A stretch of DNA of 64,000 nt from Rufibacter latericius (GTDB lineage: Bacteria; Bacteroidota; Bacteroidia; Cytophagales; Hymenobacteraceae): contig NZ_RJJD01000004.1 of assembly GCF_003721515.1 (NCBI RefSeq), positions 186,001 through 250,000 on the forward strand, written 5' to 3'. The position numbers and the translations under genes are program-made. The notes below the pieces were generated by a model, which worked only from the letters and a program-made list of their open reading frames with translations, searched no databases and was not told where the DNA came from. This document shows, one piece after another, positions 53,735 to 60,840 of the stretch; positions within the stretch are counted from its first letter, which is position 1, and each line of letters opens with the position of its first letter.

Positions 53735-53929
53735 ATGGCATGGTTTGATTTCTTTATAGGGGTACTGTTTCTGATAATTGGAATTACTTCTATTTATTAC
53801 CTGCATGGAGAGAAGAAAAAAGAGTATAAAGATGAGTTTGGCCATGGTGTAGGGATGTATATTGTTTCTATTGGGATGATACTATATGGCTCATTTGAAG
53901 TGCTAAAGACCTTGTATGCTTTGGTTTGA
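53735..53929 (+). CDS. Small two-helix membrane protein
   Basis: A 64-residue protein: helix 1 FFIGVLFLIIGITSIYYL, a charged loop (HGEKKKEYKDEFGHG) and helix 2 MYIVSIGMILYGSFEVL. The DNA is more AT-rich than its neighbours. No family recognised; small size makes it less certain, but the start and hydrophobic pattern look genuine. It lies just upstream of the GroES-like gene. Confidence 0.55.
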   Translation: MAWFDFFIGVLFLIIGITSIYYLHGEKKKEYKDEFGHGVGMYIVSIGMILYGSFEVLKTLYALV

Positions 53930-54019
53930 TGATTCTGCTATTTCGTATAAAACCAAGTCCTTATGTTTCCTTTCAACCCCAAAGCCACTTTCCTATAGCG
54001 CCAAACACCCTCCCTGTTA

Positions 54020-54027
54020 TATCTTTG
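54020..54027 (+). promoter_or_regulatory. Bacteroidota -7 box TATCTTTG
   Basis: Exact TAnnTTTG, 27 bp upstream of the GroES-like start at 54055. The -33 element is not clear. Confidence 0.55.
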
Positions 54028-54054
54028 CAGCCCCTTACCAATAACTTTACCGCC

Positions 54055-54435
54055 ATGCGCAAAGACTCACCCGCCAATAAACTGCAGAAGCTGATTGTAG
54101 TAGGAGACCGACTGCTCATCAAACCGAAGAGTACGAAGGAGCAGACCAAAAGCGGCTTGTTTCTGCCGCCCGGCGTGCAGGAGAAAGAGAAAGTGCAGGA
54201 AGGCTACGTGATGCGGGTAGGCCCGGGCTATCCTATTCCGGCAGATTACGGTCTGGATGATGAGATCTGGAACCAGGACGAGAAAGAAGCAGTGCGCTAC
54301 CTTCCGCTGCAGGCCCGCGAAGGCGATCTGGCCATTTACCTCCAGCGCGATGCCGTGGAAATCAACTACATGGGCGATAGATACTTCATCGTTCCGCAGT
54401 CATCGGTGTTGCTGCTGGAGCGCGAAGAGGAATAG
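54055..54435 (+). CDS. GroES-like co-chaperone family protein
   Basis: Start set at ATG 54055 (126 residues), just after a -7 box; a longer frame from 53926 would place the promoter inside the gene. The GroES core is clear: VVGDRLLIKPKSTKEQTKSGLFLPPGVQEKEKVQEGYVMRVGPG. An extended loop (DEIWNQDEKEAVRYLPLQAREGD) follows, and it ends MGDRYFIVPQSSVLLLE. There is no groEL next to it, so this is an orphan, divergent Cpn10 common in Bacteroidota, not the main groES. Confidence 0.85.
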   Translation: MRKDSPANKLQKLIVVGDRLLIKPKSTKEQTKSGLFLPPGVQEKEKVQEGYVMRVGPGYPIPADYGLDDEIWNQDEKEAVRYLPLQAREGDLAIYLQRDAVEINYMGDRYFIVPQSSVLLLEREEE

Positions 54436-54460
54436 TCCAAGCAAAAGAATTATCTATTCC

Positions 54461-54496
54461 GTTTCAGGCCTGTTTTAACGAAAATAAGCCTAAAAC
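54461..54496. repeat. 36-nt intergenic palindrome, copy 25
   Basis: GTTTCAGGCCTG, TTTTA-AC-GAAAA and AAGCCTAAAAC; one of the closest to consensus. Confidence 0.75.
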
Positions 54497-54718
54497 CTTT
54501 TCCGGGAAGTGTCCGCTTTTGAATATTTGTTGTTCGGAAGCGGACATTTTTGTTTATGGCACACGTTCGTAATTCTCTTAAAATCAGTATTTTAAATGGT
54601 TGGCATGGCGCTTGTCTAAGGAAGAAAATAGCAGCTTTGTCTCAGGTGCGTGCAACCCCTTGAAAGAAGGGATGTCTTTAGCATAAAGAGACTTAGTTGG
54701 TACTAGTAAGTCCTCTAT

Positions 54719-56035
54719 ATGAAAAGCCATACCATGCGTCCATTTCTACTTTCCTCTTTCATTGTTCTTGGTTGTTTGAACCTGGCGGTGCCGGCGAGTG
54801 CCCAATCTGCAGAGCCAGCAAAAAAAGCCAGGAAAGCTGCCGCCGTGCGGGAGAATGACGAGGTGCAGGTAATCAACGGCACGTTAACCACCAAAGGAGG
54901 AAAAGGGGAAACGGTGTACATCACCACCGATGACAATGGGTTGCGCCTGAAACTGATCACCCAGGGAACCGTGACCGTGGCCAATGATGAGCAATCTATT
55001 TCCGGCCTTAGCGAAGGCGGGCGGTTTGAGTTCTCACGGCAGGAGAAGTCCGCGCCGGAGCACAAGGTGGTGCTGGAGAATAAGGCAGGAAAGCTGGAAG
55101 GAAAATACTGGGTAGACGGCGAGATTCAGGACTACGCCTCGGCCGGCCAGGCCTGGCTAGCGAAATACCTACCCGAGATGGTATCCAAAACCGGTTTGGG
55201 TGCTGAAGCCCGGGCCGAGCGCCTGTTCCAGGAGGGCGGCGCGAAGAAAGTGTTGTCCTATACCGGTTCTATGGAGGCGGGCAGCGGACGCACGAAGATG
55301 TACAAGTACCTCATCGGGAGAAATGACCTGAAGCCCGATGACATGCGCCTCCTCATAGACCAGGTGAGCCAGGGCAAAACCTCTGACTACGAGGCTGCTT
55401 CCATTCTTACCAAAATTCCGGGCAACCTGCTGGCTGACTCTGAGACCGCCGAGGCTTATGCCGCTGCCAGTACTTCTGTTTCTTCAGACTACGAGAAAGG
55501 CCGCATCTTGAAGCATTTGCTGCAGCAGGAAAAACTCTCAGACAAGGCCTTAGACAAAGTGGCCGAAGCCTTGGTTACCATTAACTCAGACTATGAGAAG
55601 GTAAAACTCCTGAATACCCTTTCCACCCGTTCTAACTTATCTGAGAAGCAGTTTGAGCTGGCCATGAAGTCGCTGCAGAGCGTTTCCTCAGACTACGAGC
55701 GCACCAAAGGCCTGGGCTCGCTCATGCGGCACGAGCAGCAGGTGGTTCGGTACTTTGACAAAGTGTTGCCGCTCATCAACACCATCAACTCAGACTATGA
55801 GAAAACCAAGGCCTATAGCCATCTGTTGGGCAACTCCAACCTGGGCTCTGGTCAATACTTGCCGCTGCTAAAAGCCAGCGAGGGCATAGGTTCTGATTAT
55901 GAGAAAGCCAAGTTGCTGCGTAAGATGGCCCTGCAGTTGCCCAAAGACGATAAAAAAATAAGAGAAGCGTATTCCCAGGCGGCTAAAACCGTGGGTTCTA
56001 AATATGAATACGAAAAGGTAATGGCGGCTTACTAG
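54719..56035 (+). CDS. Secreted protein with exact 34-residue SDYE repeats
   Basis: A 438-residue protein with signal peptide (PFLLSSFIVLGCLNLAVPASAQ). The N-terminal 150 residues form a beta-rich region (VYITTDDNGLRLKLITQGTV). The C-terminal half has six SDYE motifs at residues 222, 256, 290, 324, 358 and 392, exactly 34 apart, plus a degenerate SKYE at 427. Between them are helix-like segments (ILKHLLQQEKL, LLNTLSTRSNL, AYSHLLGNSNL). It is a helical solenoid of TPR-like length but different motif. Function unknown; possibly a periplasmic protein-interaction scaffold. Confidence 0.85.
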   Translation: MKSHTMRPFLLSSFIVLGCLNLAVPASAQSAEPAKKARKAAAVRENDEVQVINGTLTTKGGKGETVYITTDDNGLRLKLITQGTVTVANDEQSISGLSEGGRFEFSRQEKSAPEHKVVLENKAGKLEGKYWVDGEIQDYASAGQAWLAKYLPEMVSKTGLGAEARAERLFQEGGAKKVLSYTGSMEAGSGRTKMYKYLIGRNDLKPDDMRLLIDQVSQGKTSDYEAASILTKIPGNLLADSETAEAYAAASTSVSSDYEKGRILKHLLQQEKLSDKALDKVAEALVTINSDYEKVKLLNTLSTRSNLSEKQFELAMKSLQSVSSDYERTKGLGSLMRHEQQVVRYFDKVLPLINTINSDYEKTKAYSHLLGNSNLGSGQYLPLLKASEGIGSDYEKAKLLRKMALQLPKDDKKIREAYSQAAKTVGSKYEYEKVMAAY

Positions 56036-56120
56036 TAAGTCGCTGTCATGTTGGTTGTTTGTAGTGAGCCGGCCCCTTAGGGGCCGTTTCCTTTTTAGGG
56101 CAGCCAAGAACCAGGAAACG

Positions 56121-56156
56121 GCTTTTGCCCTGATTTTCTGAAAACAGGCTTAAAGC
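56121..56156. repeat. 36-nt intergenic palindrome, copy 26
   Basis: GCTTTTGCCCTG, ATTTTC-TG-AAAACAGG and TTAAAGC; arms nearly complementary. Confidence 0.7.
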
Positions 56157-56250
56157 ACGAAGTAGCCGTGAAGGGCTCAAAAGGGACACAAACTGATGAA
56201 GATCATCTCGGTGGGTGACGCAGCTGCCTTCCGGCGCGGGAAGTAGTCTC

Positions 56251-56258
56251 TAATTTTG
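56251..56258 (+). promoter_or_regulatory. -7 box TAATTTTG abutting the hemN start
   Basis: Exact TAnnTTTG ending 4 bp before ATG 56263, which would give a leaderless or near-leaderless hemN transcript. No clear -33 element. Confidence 0.45.
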
Positions 56259-56262
56259 GGCC

Positions 56263-57660
56263 ATGGAAACTAGCCTTACCACCAGCACTCCCCCGGTGCA
56301 CTTAGTCAAGAAGTACAACGTGCCAGTTCCGCGTTACACCAGCTACCCCACGGTGCCTTTCTGGGGAAACGACTTGCCCGCTGTGCCGCAGTGGCAGGAA
56401 GCGCTGCTTTCTACCTTCAGAACCTCAAACCAAAAAGAAGGCATCAGTCTGTACATCCACCTGCCGTTCTGCGAGAGTTTATGTACGTATTGTGGCTGTA
56501 ACAAGCGCATCACCAAGAACCACGGGGTAGAGCCGGTGTATTTAAAAGCGGTGCTGCAGGAGTGGGACAAGTATCTGGCCTTGTTTCCAGAAAAGCCCGT
56601 CATCCGGGAGATTCACTTAGGCGGAGGTACCCCCACTTTTTTCAGCCCCGAAAACCTCCAGTACCTCATCAACGGGCTCCTGGCCCAGGCCAAAGTGCAT
56701 CCATCGCACGAGTTCAGCTTTGAAGGTCATCCCAACAATACCACCGCTGCCCATTTGCAGGCCTTGTATGAGGTAGGGTTCAGGAGGGTGAGCTACGGCG
56801 TGCAGGATTTATCAGAGAAAGTTCAGAAAGCCATTAACCGTCTGCAGCCGCTGGAGAACCTGGTGCAGGCCACCGATCTGGCCCGGCAGATAGGCTACAC
56901 CTCGGTGAACTACGACCTCATCTACGGGCTGCCGTTCCAGACCTTGGAAAGCATTGAAGAAACCTTCCGGCAGGTGATTTCCCTGCAACCAGACCGCATT
57001 GCCTATTACTCCTACGCGCACGTTCCGTGGAAAGAAAAGTCCCAACGCCACTACTCAGACGCCGATCTGCCCTCTGATTCTGAGAAACTGGCGCTTTATA
57101 CCCTCGGCCAAACCATGCTGCTGGAGGCGGGCTACCAGGATGTAGGCATGGACCATTTCGCGTTTCCGGAAGAGGAACTCTGCGTGGCGCAGCGGGAAGG
57201 TCGCCTGCACCGAAACTTCATGGGCTACACCACTAACCAGACGCAGCTCATGATTGGCCTGGGCGTGTCTTCTATCAGTGACCTGTACCGAGGTTATCTG
57301 CAGAACGTGAAAACGGTGGAGGAATACTATGCGCTCTTGGCCATGGGCGAGTGGCCCCTGTTTAAAGGCTATCTGCTGTCTGAGGAAGACGTGCAGATGC
57401 GCCGCCATATTCTGGATATTGCCTGCAACGGTAAAACCCACTGGCAGAACAGCCCTTTGGCATCGGTGATTCAGGAGAATGCTGTGCCTGTTTTAGAAAA
57501 TCTGGCCGCCGATGGTCTGATAGAGTTAGGAGAAGAAGAGCTGGCGTTAACTCCTGTGGGTCGCCGTTTCCTGCGCTCCGTCTGCGCCGCGTTTGACCTC
57601 TACCTCAAGAAAGGAAATACAGAAATCTCGGCTAAGCCGATGTTCAGCAAAGCGGTCTAA
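56263..57660 (+). CDS. hemN: Oxygen-independent coproporphyrinogen III oxidase
   Basis: A 465-residue radical-SAM enzyme of heme synthesis. N-terminal PRYTSYPTVPFWG, the cluster motif CESLCTYCGC (CxxxCxxC plus the extra Cys typical of true HemN), EIHLGGGTPTFFS, and RVSYGVQDLSEKVQKAINR are all present; the C-terminus has the HemN domain (HRNFMGYTTNQT). Full length. hemJ lies 300 bp away in convergent orientation and hemB at the right edge. Confidence 0.96.
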   Translation: METSLTTSTPPVHLVKKYNVPVPRYTSYPTVPFWGNDLPAVPQWQEALLSTFRTSNQKEGISLYIHLPFCESLCTYCGCNKRITKNHGVEPVYLKAVLQEWDKYLALFPEKPVIREIHLGGGTPTFFSPENLQYLINGLLAQAKVHPSHEFSFEGHPNNTTAAHLQALYEVGFRRVSYGVQDLSEKVQKAINRLQPLENLVQATDLARQIGYTSVNYDLIYGLPFQTLESIEETFRQVISLQPDRIAYYSYAHVPWKEKSQRHYSDADLPSDSEKLALYTLGQTMLLEAGYQDVGMDHFAFPEEELCVAQREGRLHRNFMGYTTNQTQLMIGLGVSSISDLYRGYLQNVKTVEEYYALLAMGEWPLFKGYLLSEEDVQMRRHILDIACNGKTHWQNSPLASVIQENAVPVLENLAADGLIELGEEELALTPVGRRFLRSVCAAFDLYLKKGNTEISAKPMFSKAV

Positions 57661-57733
57661 TAAACCGAAGCTACCGGTGCGGTATTCTGTTCACAAGTTC
57701 TTTTGAGGAGGAAAGCCATCCTAAATCTTCTCT

Positions 57734-57800
57734 GGTTCAAGTTTCCAACTTGGACTTATAATGGGCTTAAGTTTTCAACTTCAGTGAGGCGAGCGCCTCA
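57734..57800. repeat. Three-hairpin repeat, copy 2
   Basis: CAAGTTTCCAACTTG, TTAAGTTTTCAACTTCA and GAGGCGAGCGCCTC in the same order as at 46505; both copies contain TTCAGTGAGGCGA exactly. Confidence 0.75.
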
Positions 57801-57846
57801 AAAGCGTTTCGGGCCTGATTTCCAGAAATCAGGCCCGAAACGCTTT
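57801..57846. terminator. Perfect 22-bp-arm palindrome and terminator (copy 27 of the 36-nt family)
   Basis: Arms 57801-57822 (AAAGCGTTTCGGGCCTGATTTC) pair completely with 57825-57846 around a 2-nt loop, then TGTTTT. The 36-nt family register is 57806-57841. It serves convergent hemN and hemJ. Confidence 0.85.
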
Positions 57847-57894
57847 GTTTTAATCTAAAAGGTCTTGAAGTAAACGCTGTTACAGCTTGCCCAC

Positions 57895-57914
57895 AAGGTC
57901 CTTCCAGGATGACA
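57895..57914. repeat. CAAGGTCCTTCCAGGATGACA repeat
   Basis: Core words also occur at 742-757. Here they abut an (AGTG)9 tract. Reverse complement GTCATCCTGGAAGGACCTTG. Confidence 0.45.
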
Positions 57915-57950
57915 AGTGAGTGAGTGAGTGAGTGAGTGAGTGAGTGAGTG
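57915..57950. repeat. (AGTG)9 tetranucleotide microsatellite
   Basis: Nine perfect AGTG units in 36 bp, intergenic, 19 bp past the hemJ stop. Slippage is likely, but there is no gene reading through it. Confidence 0.95.
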
Positions 57951-57968
57951 CCCTCAGAAAGGAACCTG

Positions 57969-58496
57969 TCAAGCTTTCCGCAACTTCTTGTACACCATGA
58001 TGGCCGCCATCAACAGAACCGATAAGCCAATGAAGCCCAGAACTCCCCAAGTGGCATCCAGGCCGTTTTTAAGTACCACCAGGAACACAATGCTCACCAG
58101 GAAAAGCGTGGCCACTTCGTTCCAGATGCGGAGGGTAGTGGAGCTTTGCTTTATCTCGCCGCGCTGGTGCTGTTGGAAGATGCGGTGACAATACAAGTGA
58201 TAAGCCAGCAATCCGGCCACAAAGCCCAGTTTAATCCAGAGCCACGTGGGAATGGGGTTATAGTAGCTCAGCAAACTTAAACCCATGATGACCGTGAGCA
58301 CCGCAGAGGGCCACGTGATGCCGTACCAAAGCCGTTTTTGCATGAGCGCGAACTGCGTCTGCAGAATGCTTTTCTCGGGCTCGGGTTTTGAGGCCGTTTC
58401 GGCAAAATACACGAATAACCGCACAATGTAAAACAGGCCCGCAAACCAGGTGACCACAAAGATGATGTGCAGCGATTTCAGGTAATTGTAGTCCAT
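57969..58496 (-). CDS. hemJ: Protoporphyrinogen IX oxidase HemJ-like (UPF0093)
   Basis: Start placed at ATG 58496 (175 residues, MDYNYLKSLHIIFVVTWFAGLFYIVRLFVYFAE). The conserved His in LKSLHIIF and the Lys/Arg in WLWIKLGFVAGLLAYH are the HemJ heme-binding and catalytic signatures. Four to five membrane helices. It oxidises protoporphyrinogen to protoporphyrin in the inner membrane. Convergent with hemN, consistent with a heme-synthesis neighbourhood. Confidence 0.9.
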   Translation of the reverse strand: MDYNYLKSLHIIFVVTWFAGLFYIVRLFVYFAETASKPEPEKSILQTQFALMQKRLWYGITWPSAVLTVIMGLSLLSYYNPIPTWLWIKLGFVAGLLAYHLYCHRIFQQHQRGEIKQSSTTLRIWNEVATLFLVSIVFLVVLKNGLDATWGVLGFIGLSVLLMAAIMVYKKLRKA

Positions 58497-58607
58497 AGCG
58501 GTTGTGTACGGCAGGAAAAGCGGGAAAGGCAATGCCGCTGCAAAAATGGGGGAAAGCGCTAAAGAAACCTACACACCCAAGGGCAGTAAAGCTTTTCTTC
58601 AGATTCT

Positions 58608-58643
58608 GTTTGCATGCCCTTTTCCTGAAAAAGCCTCTAAAAC
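58608..58643. repeat. 36-nt intergenic palindrome, copy 28
   Basis: GTTTGCATGCCC, TTTTC-CT-GAAAAAG and CTCTAAAAC in register, 4 bp past the stop at 58647. Confidence 0.6.
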
Positions 58644-58646
58644 AGT

Positions 58647-59279
58647 TTAGAGCGATAGGCGCATGCCGATGGCCAGGTTAAGGATGTCTGGGATGGAGAT
58701 GCCTTTGTTCCGGTACTTGTCTACGATCATGACATCGCTGGTGCCAATCTCACCATAGAACTCGGCGTACTTAGGCCGGTTGCGGCCTTTGAACTCCCGG
58801 CCCAGCGAAGAACCTACAAAAGGAAGAATACGCGTGGCCGTGGGCCAGATGTAATAGCCTTCGGGGTACTTTTTAGGAAAGAAGGTCTCAAACTGCTCCC
58901 CAATGGTCATACTGATGCCTGTTCCGGCTTTGATCCAACTGATCTGGAAACCCTTGAACAGCGGTTTGGGGTGCGACTGGTAGTAAATCTTGGTGGTAAA
59001 GGTGTGGGTAGTATTCTTGAACCCATAGTTGGGCGTGAACCCATACAGGATTTCGGCGTTGGTGCGATCGTGCTTCCCGAAGTCATAGCCCACACCGGCG
59101 GCCAGAATGCCAATGAGTCCGGCGTGCTGCGCCACTACGTAATCTGGGGCGTACCATTTGTTTTTGGGCCGATCTGCTTTGTCAGAGGCAAGCTGCCTGG
59201 TAGAATCAGACACTTCCTGCGCGTAGGCAGGGGAGAAGAAAAGTAAGAAAAGCAGAAGAAGGGTAGAGAAATAGCGCAT
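58647..59279 (-). CDS. Predicted outer-membrane beta-barrel protein, unknown
   Basis: A 210-residue protein with signal peptide (MRYFSTLLLLFLLFFSPAYAQ). The mature part alternates short amphipathic strands (GLIGILAAGVGYDFG, AEILYGFTPNYGF, FTTKIYYQS, FQISWIKAGTGISMTIG) and ends LAIGMRLSL, consistent with a small barrel. Family not recognised. It lies 6 bp downstream of the lipoprotein phosphoesterase gene, so the two form an operon. Confidence 0.78.
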   Translation of the reverse strand: MRYFSTLLLLFLLFFSPAYAQEVSDSTRQLASDKADRPKNKWYAPDYVVAQHAGLIGILAAGVGYDFGKHDRTNAEILYGFTPNYGFKNTTHTFTTKIYYQSHPKPLFKGFQISWIKAGTGISMTIGEQFETFFPKKYPEGYYIWPTATRILPFVGSSLGREFKGRNRPKYAEFYGEIGTSDVMIVDKYRNKGISIPDILNLAIGMRLSL

Positions 59280-59285
59280 ATAGAA

Positions 59286-60098
59286 TCAAAAGTCTATTTT
59301 TTCATAGGTGGCCTGATTTCCCGCTACCGTTACCATGACATAGCTCCGCTTCAAAGTTGCGGCCGTGGTCACGTAAGGGATGCCATCTTGGTACAGTTCC
59401 TTGGCTGAGTAATTGTGGGTGTGCCCATGCAGTGAAAGGCGCACGTCATACTTGTGCATCAGGGAGACATACGCCTGTTCCTGGGCCCGATTGGCCTCGC
59501 TGTTGTCTGGGATGATGTGCGAAATGACGAATTTGTTCTCAATGTTGGCGGGCGTCTGCAGTTCCCGCTCCAGCCAGTTGATGTCTGGGACACTCTCGTC
59601 AAACTCCAGGAAATTGGTGTTCAGGAGAATGAATTTGTTCCGCCCGAAGGTGAAGGAGTAGTTCAGGGGACCGTACATCTCTTTGTAGAGCTTGTCACCG
59701 TCGCCCAGGCAGTCATGGTTGCCTATCACGGTGACATACGGCATCTTCAGTTTCACCAGTACCTCGTGCATGCGCTCATATTCATCGGTGAAGGCATAAT
59801 TGGTGAGATCGCCGGCGTGGAGCACGAAAGCAATGTCACGGGAGTTCATGTCTTTCACCATGTCCTCGGTTTCTTCAAAGTAGCCTTGGGTGTCTCCGGT
59901 GAGTGCAAACTTCAGGGGCTTCTCAGAATCATACTGCGGTTCCAGGGCTTTGATTCTGGACAGGTTCTCGGCGGTGAGGTCTTTGTATTCCAGGTTGCCG
60001 GCGTACGGGTGATACTGAAACATATCACAGGCCGACAGGAGAAAGAGAAGTGACAGGGCCAGCCACGTGCGGTGCGGTGGCAGGTTTTTCGTTTTCAT
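59286..60098 (-). CDS. Lipoprotein metallophosphoesterase
   Basis: A 270-residue lipoprotein (lipobox LLSAC, Cys 24). The calcineurin-like metal site is complete: FALTGDTQGY, LHAGDLTNY, VIGNHDCLGDGD, FVISHIIPDNS and LHGHTHNY. It sits in the periplasmic face of a membrane as a phosphoesterase of unknown substrate, co-transcribed with the downstream barrel protein. There is no similarity beyond the fold to the T9SS phosphatase at 35216. Confidence 0.9.
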   Translation of the reverse strand: MKTKNLPPHRTWLALSLLFLLSACDMFQYHPYAGNLEYKDLTAENLSRIKALEPQYDSEKPLKFALTGDTQGYFEETEDMVKDMNSRDIAFVLHAGDLTNYAFTDEYERMHEVLVKLKMPYVTVIGNHDCLGDGDKLYKEMYGPLNYSFTFGRNKFILLNTNFLEFDESVPDINWLERELQTPANIENKFVISHIIPDNSEANRAQEQAYVSLMHKYDVRLSLHGHTHNYSAKELYQDGIPYVTTAATLKRSYVMVTVAGNQATYEKIDF

Positions 60099-60258
60099 GA
60101 ACGTAATGAGATTGAAAATGTAGAATTCAAGTTTTTTCAGCTATACCCATAACCGGTGGCAAGGTTGTTGGTTTTGGCAGAATTACCCAAATAATTGCGT
60201 TTGACTACTCTGTCTTCAAATATTACTAGTAAGGTGTTAAAAACCTGATATTTGTAAT

Positions 60259-60266
60259 TATATTTG
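60259..60266 (+). promoter_or_regulatory. -7 box TATATTTG just before the 60271 gene
   Basis: Exact TAnnTTTG ending 4 bp before ATG 60271; a second ATTTG lies 9 bp earlier. This suggests an almost leaderless transcript. Confidence 0.4.
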
Positions 60267-60270
60267 TTTT

Positions 60271-60765
60271 ATGCGTCCTGTCTGTATCAGAAAGAATTTA
60301 CTGCTGGTTTTACCAACAATCCTGATGTTGACGGGTTTTGCCTGTAACCGGATGCCTGAGTCACCAAAAGAGGCCCAAAAAGAAATGCCAGCGTCTACCT
60401 CAAAGCTAAGTACCGCCCGTGAAAAGCTTCCGGTTCCTGACCAGAAGCCGGTGGCACCCGGTCATGCGCGGGTGGTGGTGCAAGTGGTGAAGATACTTCC
60501 TGCGCTGGAGACTTCGGGAAATGGACCCTGCAGTAAGACACCCTGCCAGGCAGAGGTAAAAGTGATTCAGGTAATTGGGTATGGCTCCGGTTTCAGCCAG
60601 AGTTTAGGCGAAGGCCAGCAGGTACGGGCCTACTTCCCAATGACGATGAAAGCCGTTAACGGTAGGCCCGGTGTCACGCAGGGGCAGAACATGACGGCTG
60701 AACTACGCGCCTCTCTCAGGGAGAGTGATCCGTTGGTGGTCCGTTCTTATGCATTGTTAGATTAA
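60271..60765 (+). CDS. Lipoprotein, unknown function
   Basis: A 164-residue lipoprotein (TGFAC, Cys 25). A charged linker (30-68) precedes a beta-rich domain with GHARVVVQVVKILPALE and paired cysteines CSKTPCQAEVKVIQV, which may be a disulfide or metal site. Family not recognised. The start is supported by a -7 box immediately upstream. It precedes the large T9SS protein by 75 bp on the same strand. Confidence 0.75.
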   Translation: MRPVCIRKNLLLVLPTILMLTGFACNRMPESPKEAQKEMPASTSKLSTAREKLPVPDQKPVAPGHARVVVQVVKILPALETSGNGPCSKTPCQAEVKVIQVIGYGSGFSQSLGEGQQVRAYFPMTMKAVNGRPGVTQGQNMTAELRASLRESDPLVVRSYALLD

Positions 60766-60840
60766 TTTTCATCGGCTTTCATGAGCCCATCTTTTTAGTG
60801 TTCCAATTACCAGCCCAAAACCCTTTATAGATTTATTTTC

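Larger units (their letters stand above)
57661..57968. other. Repeat-rich convergent intergenic region
   Basis: Holds the three-hairpin repeat (57734), the perfect palindrome (57801), the TCCTTCCAGGA repeat (57895) and (AGTG)9 (57915). No gene. Confidence 0.6.

Noticed and set aside
57915-57950. CRISPR-like repeat
   Set aside because: It is a pure tetranucleotide tract without spacers, and no cas gene is present.
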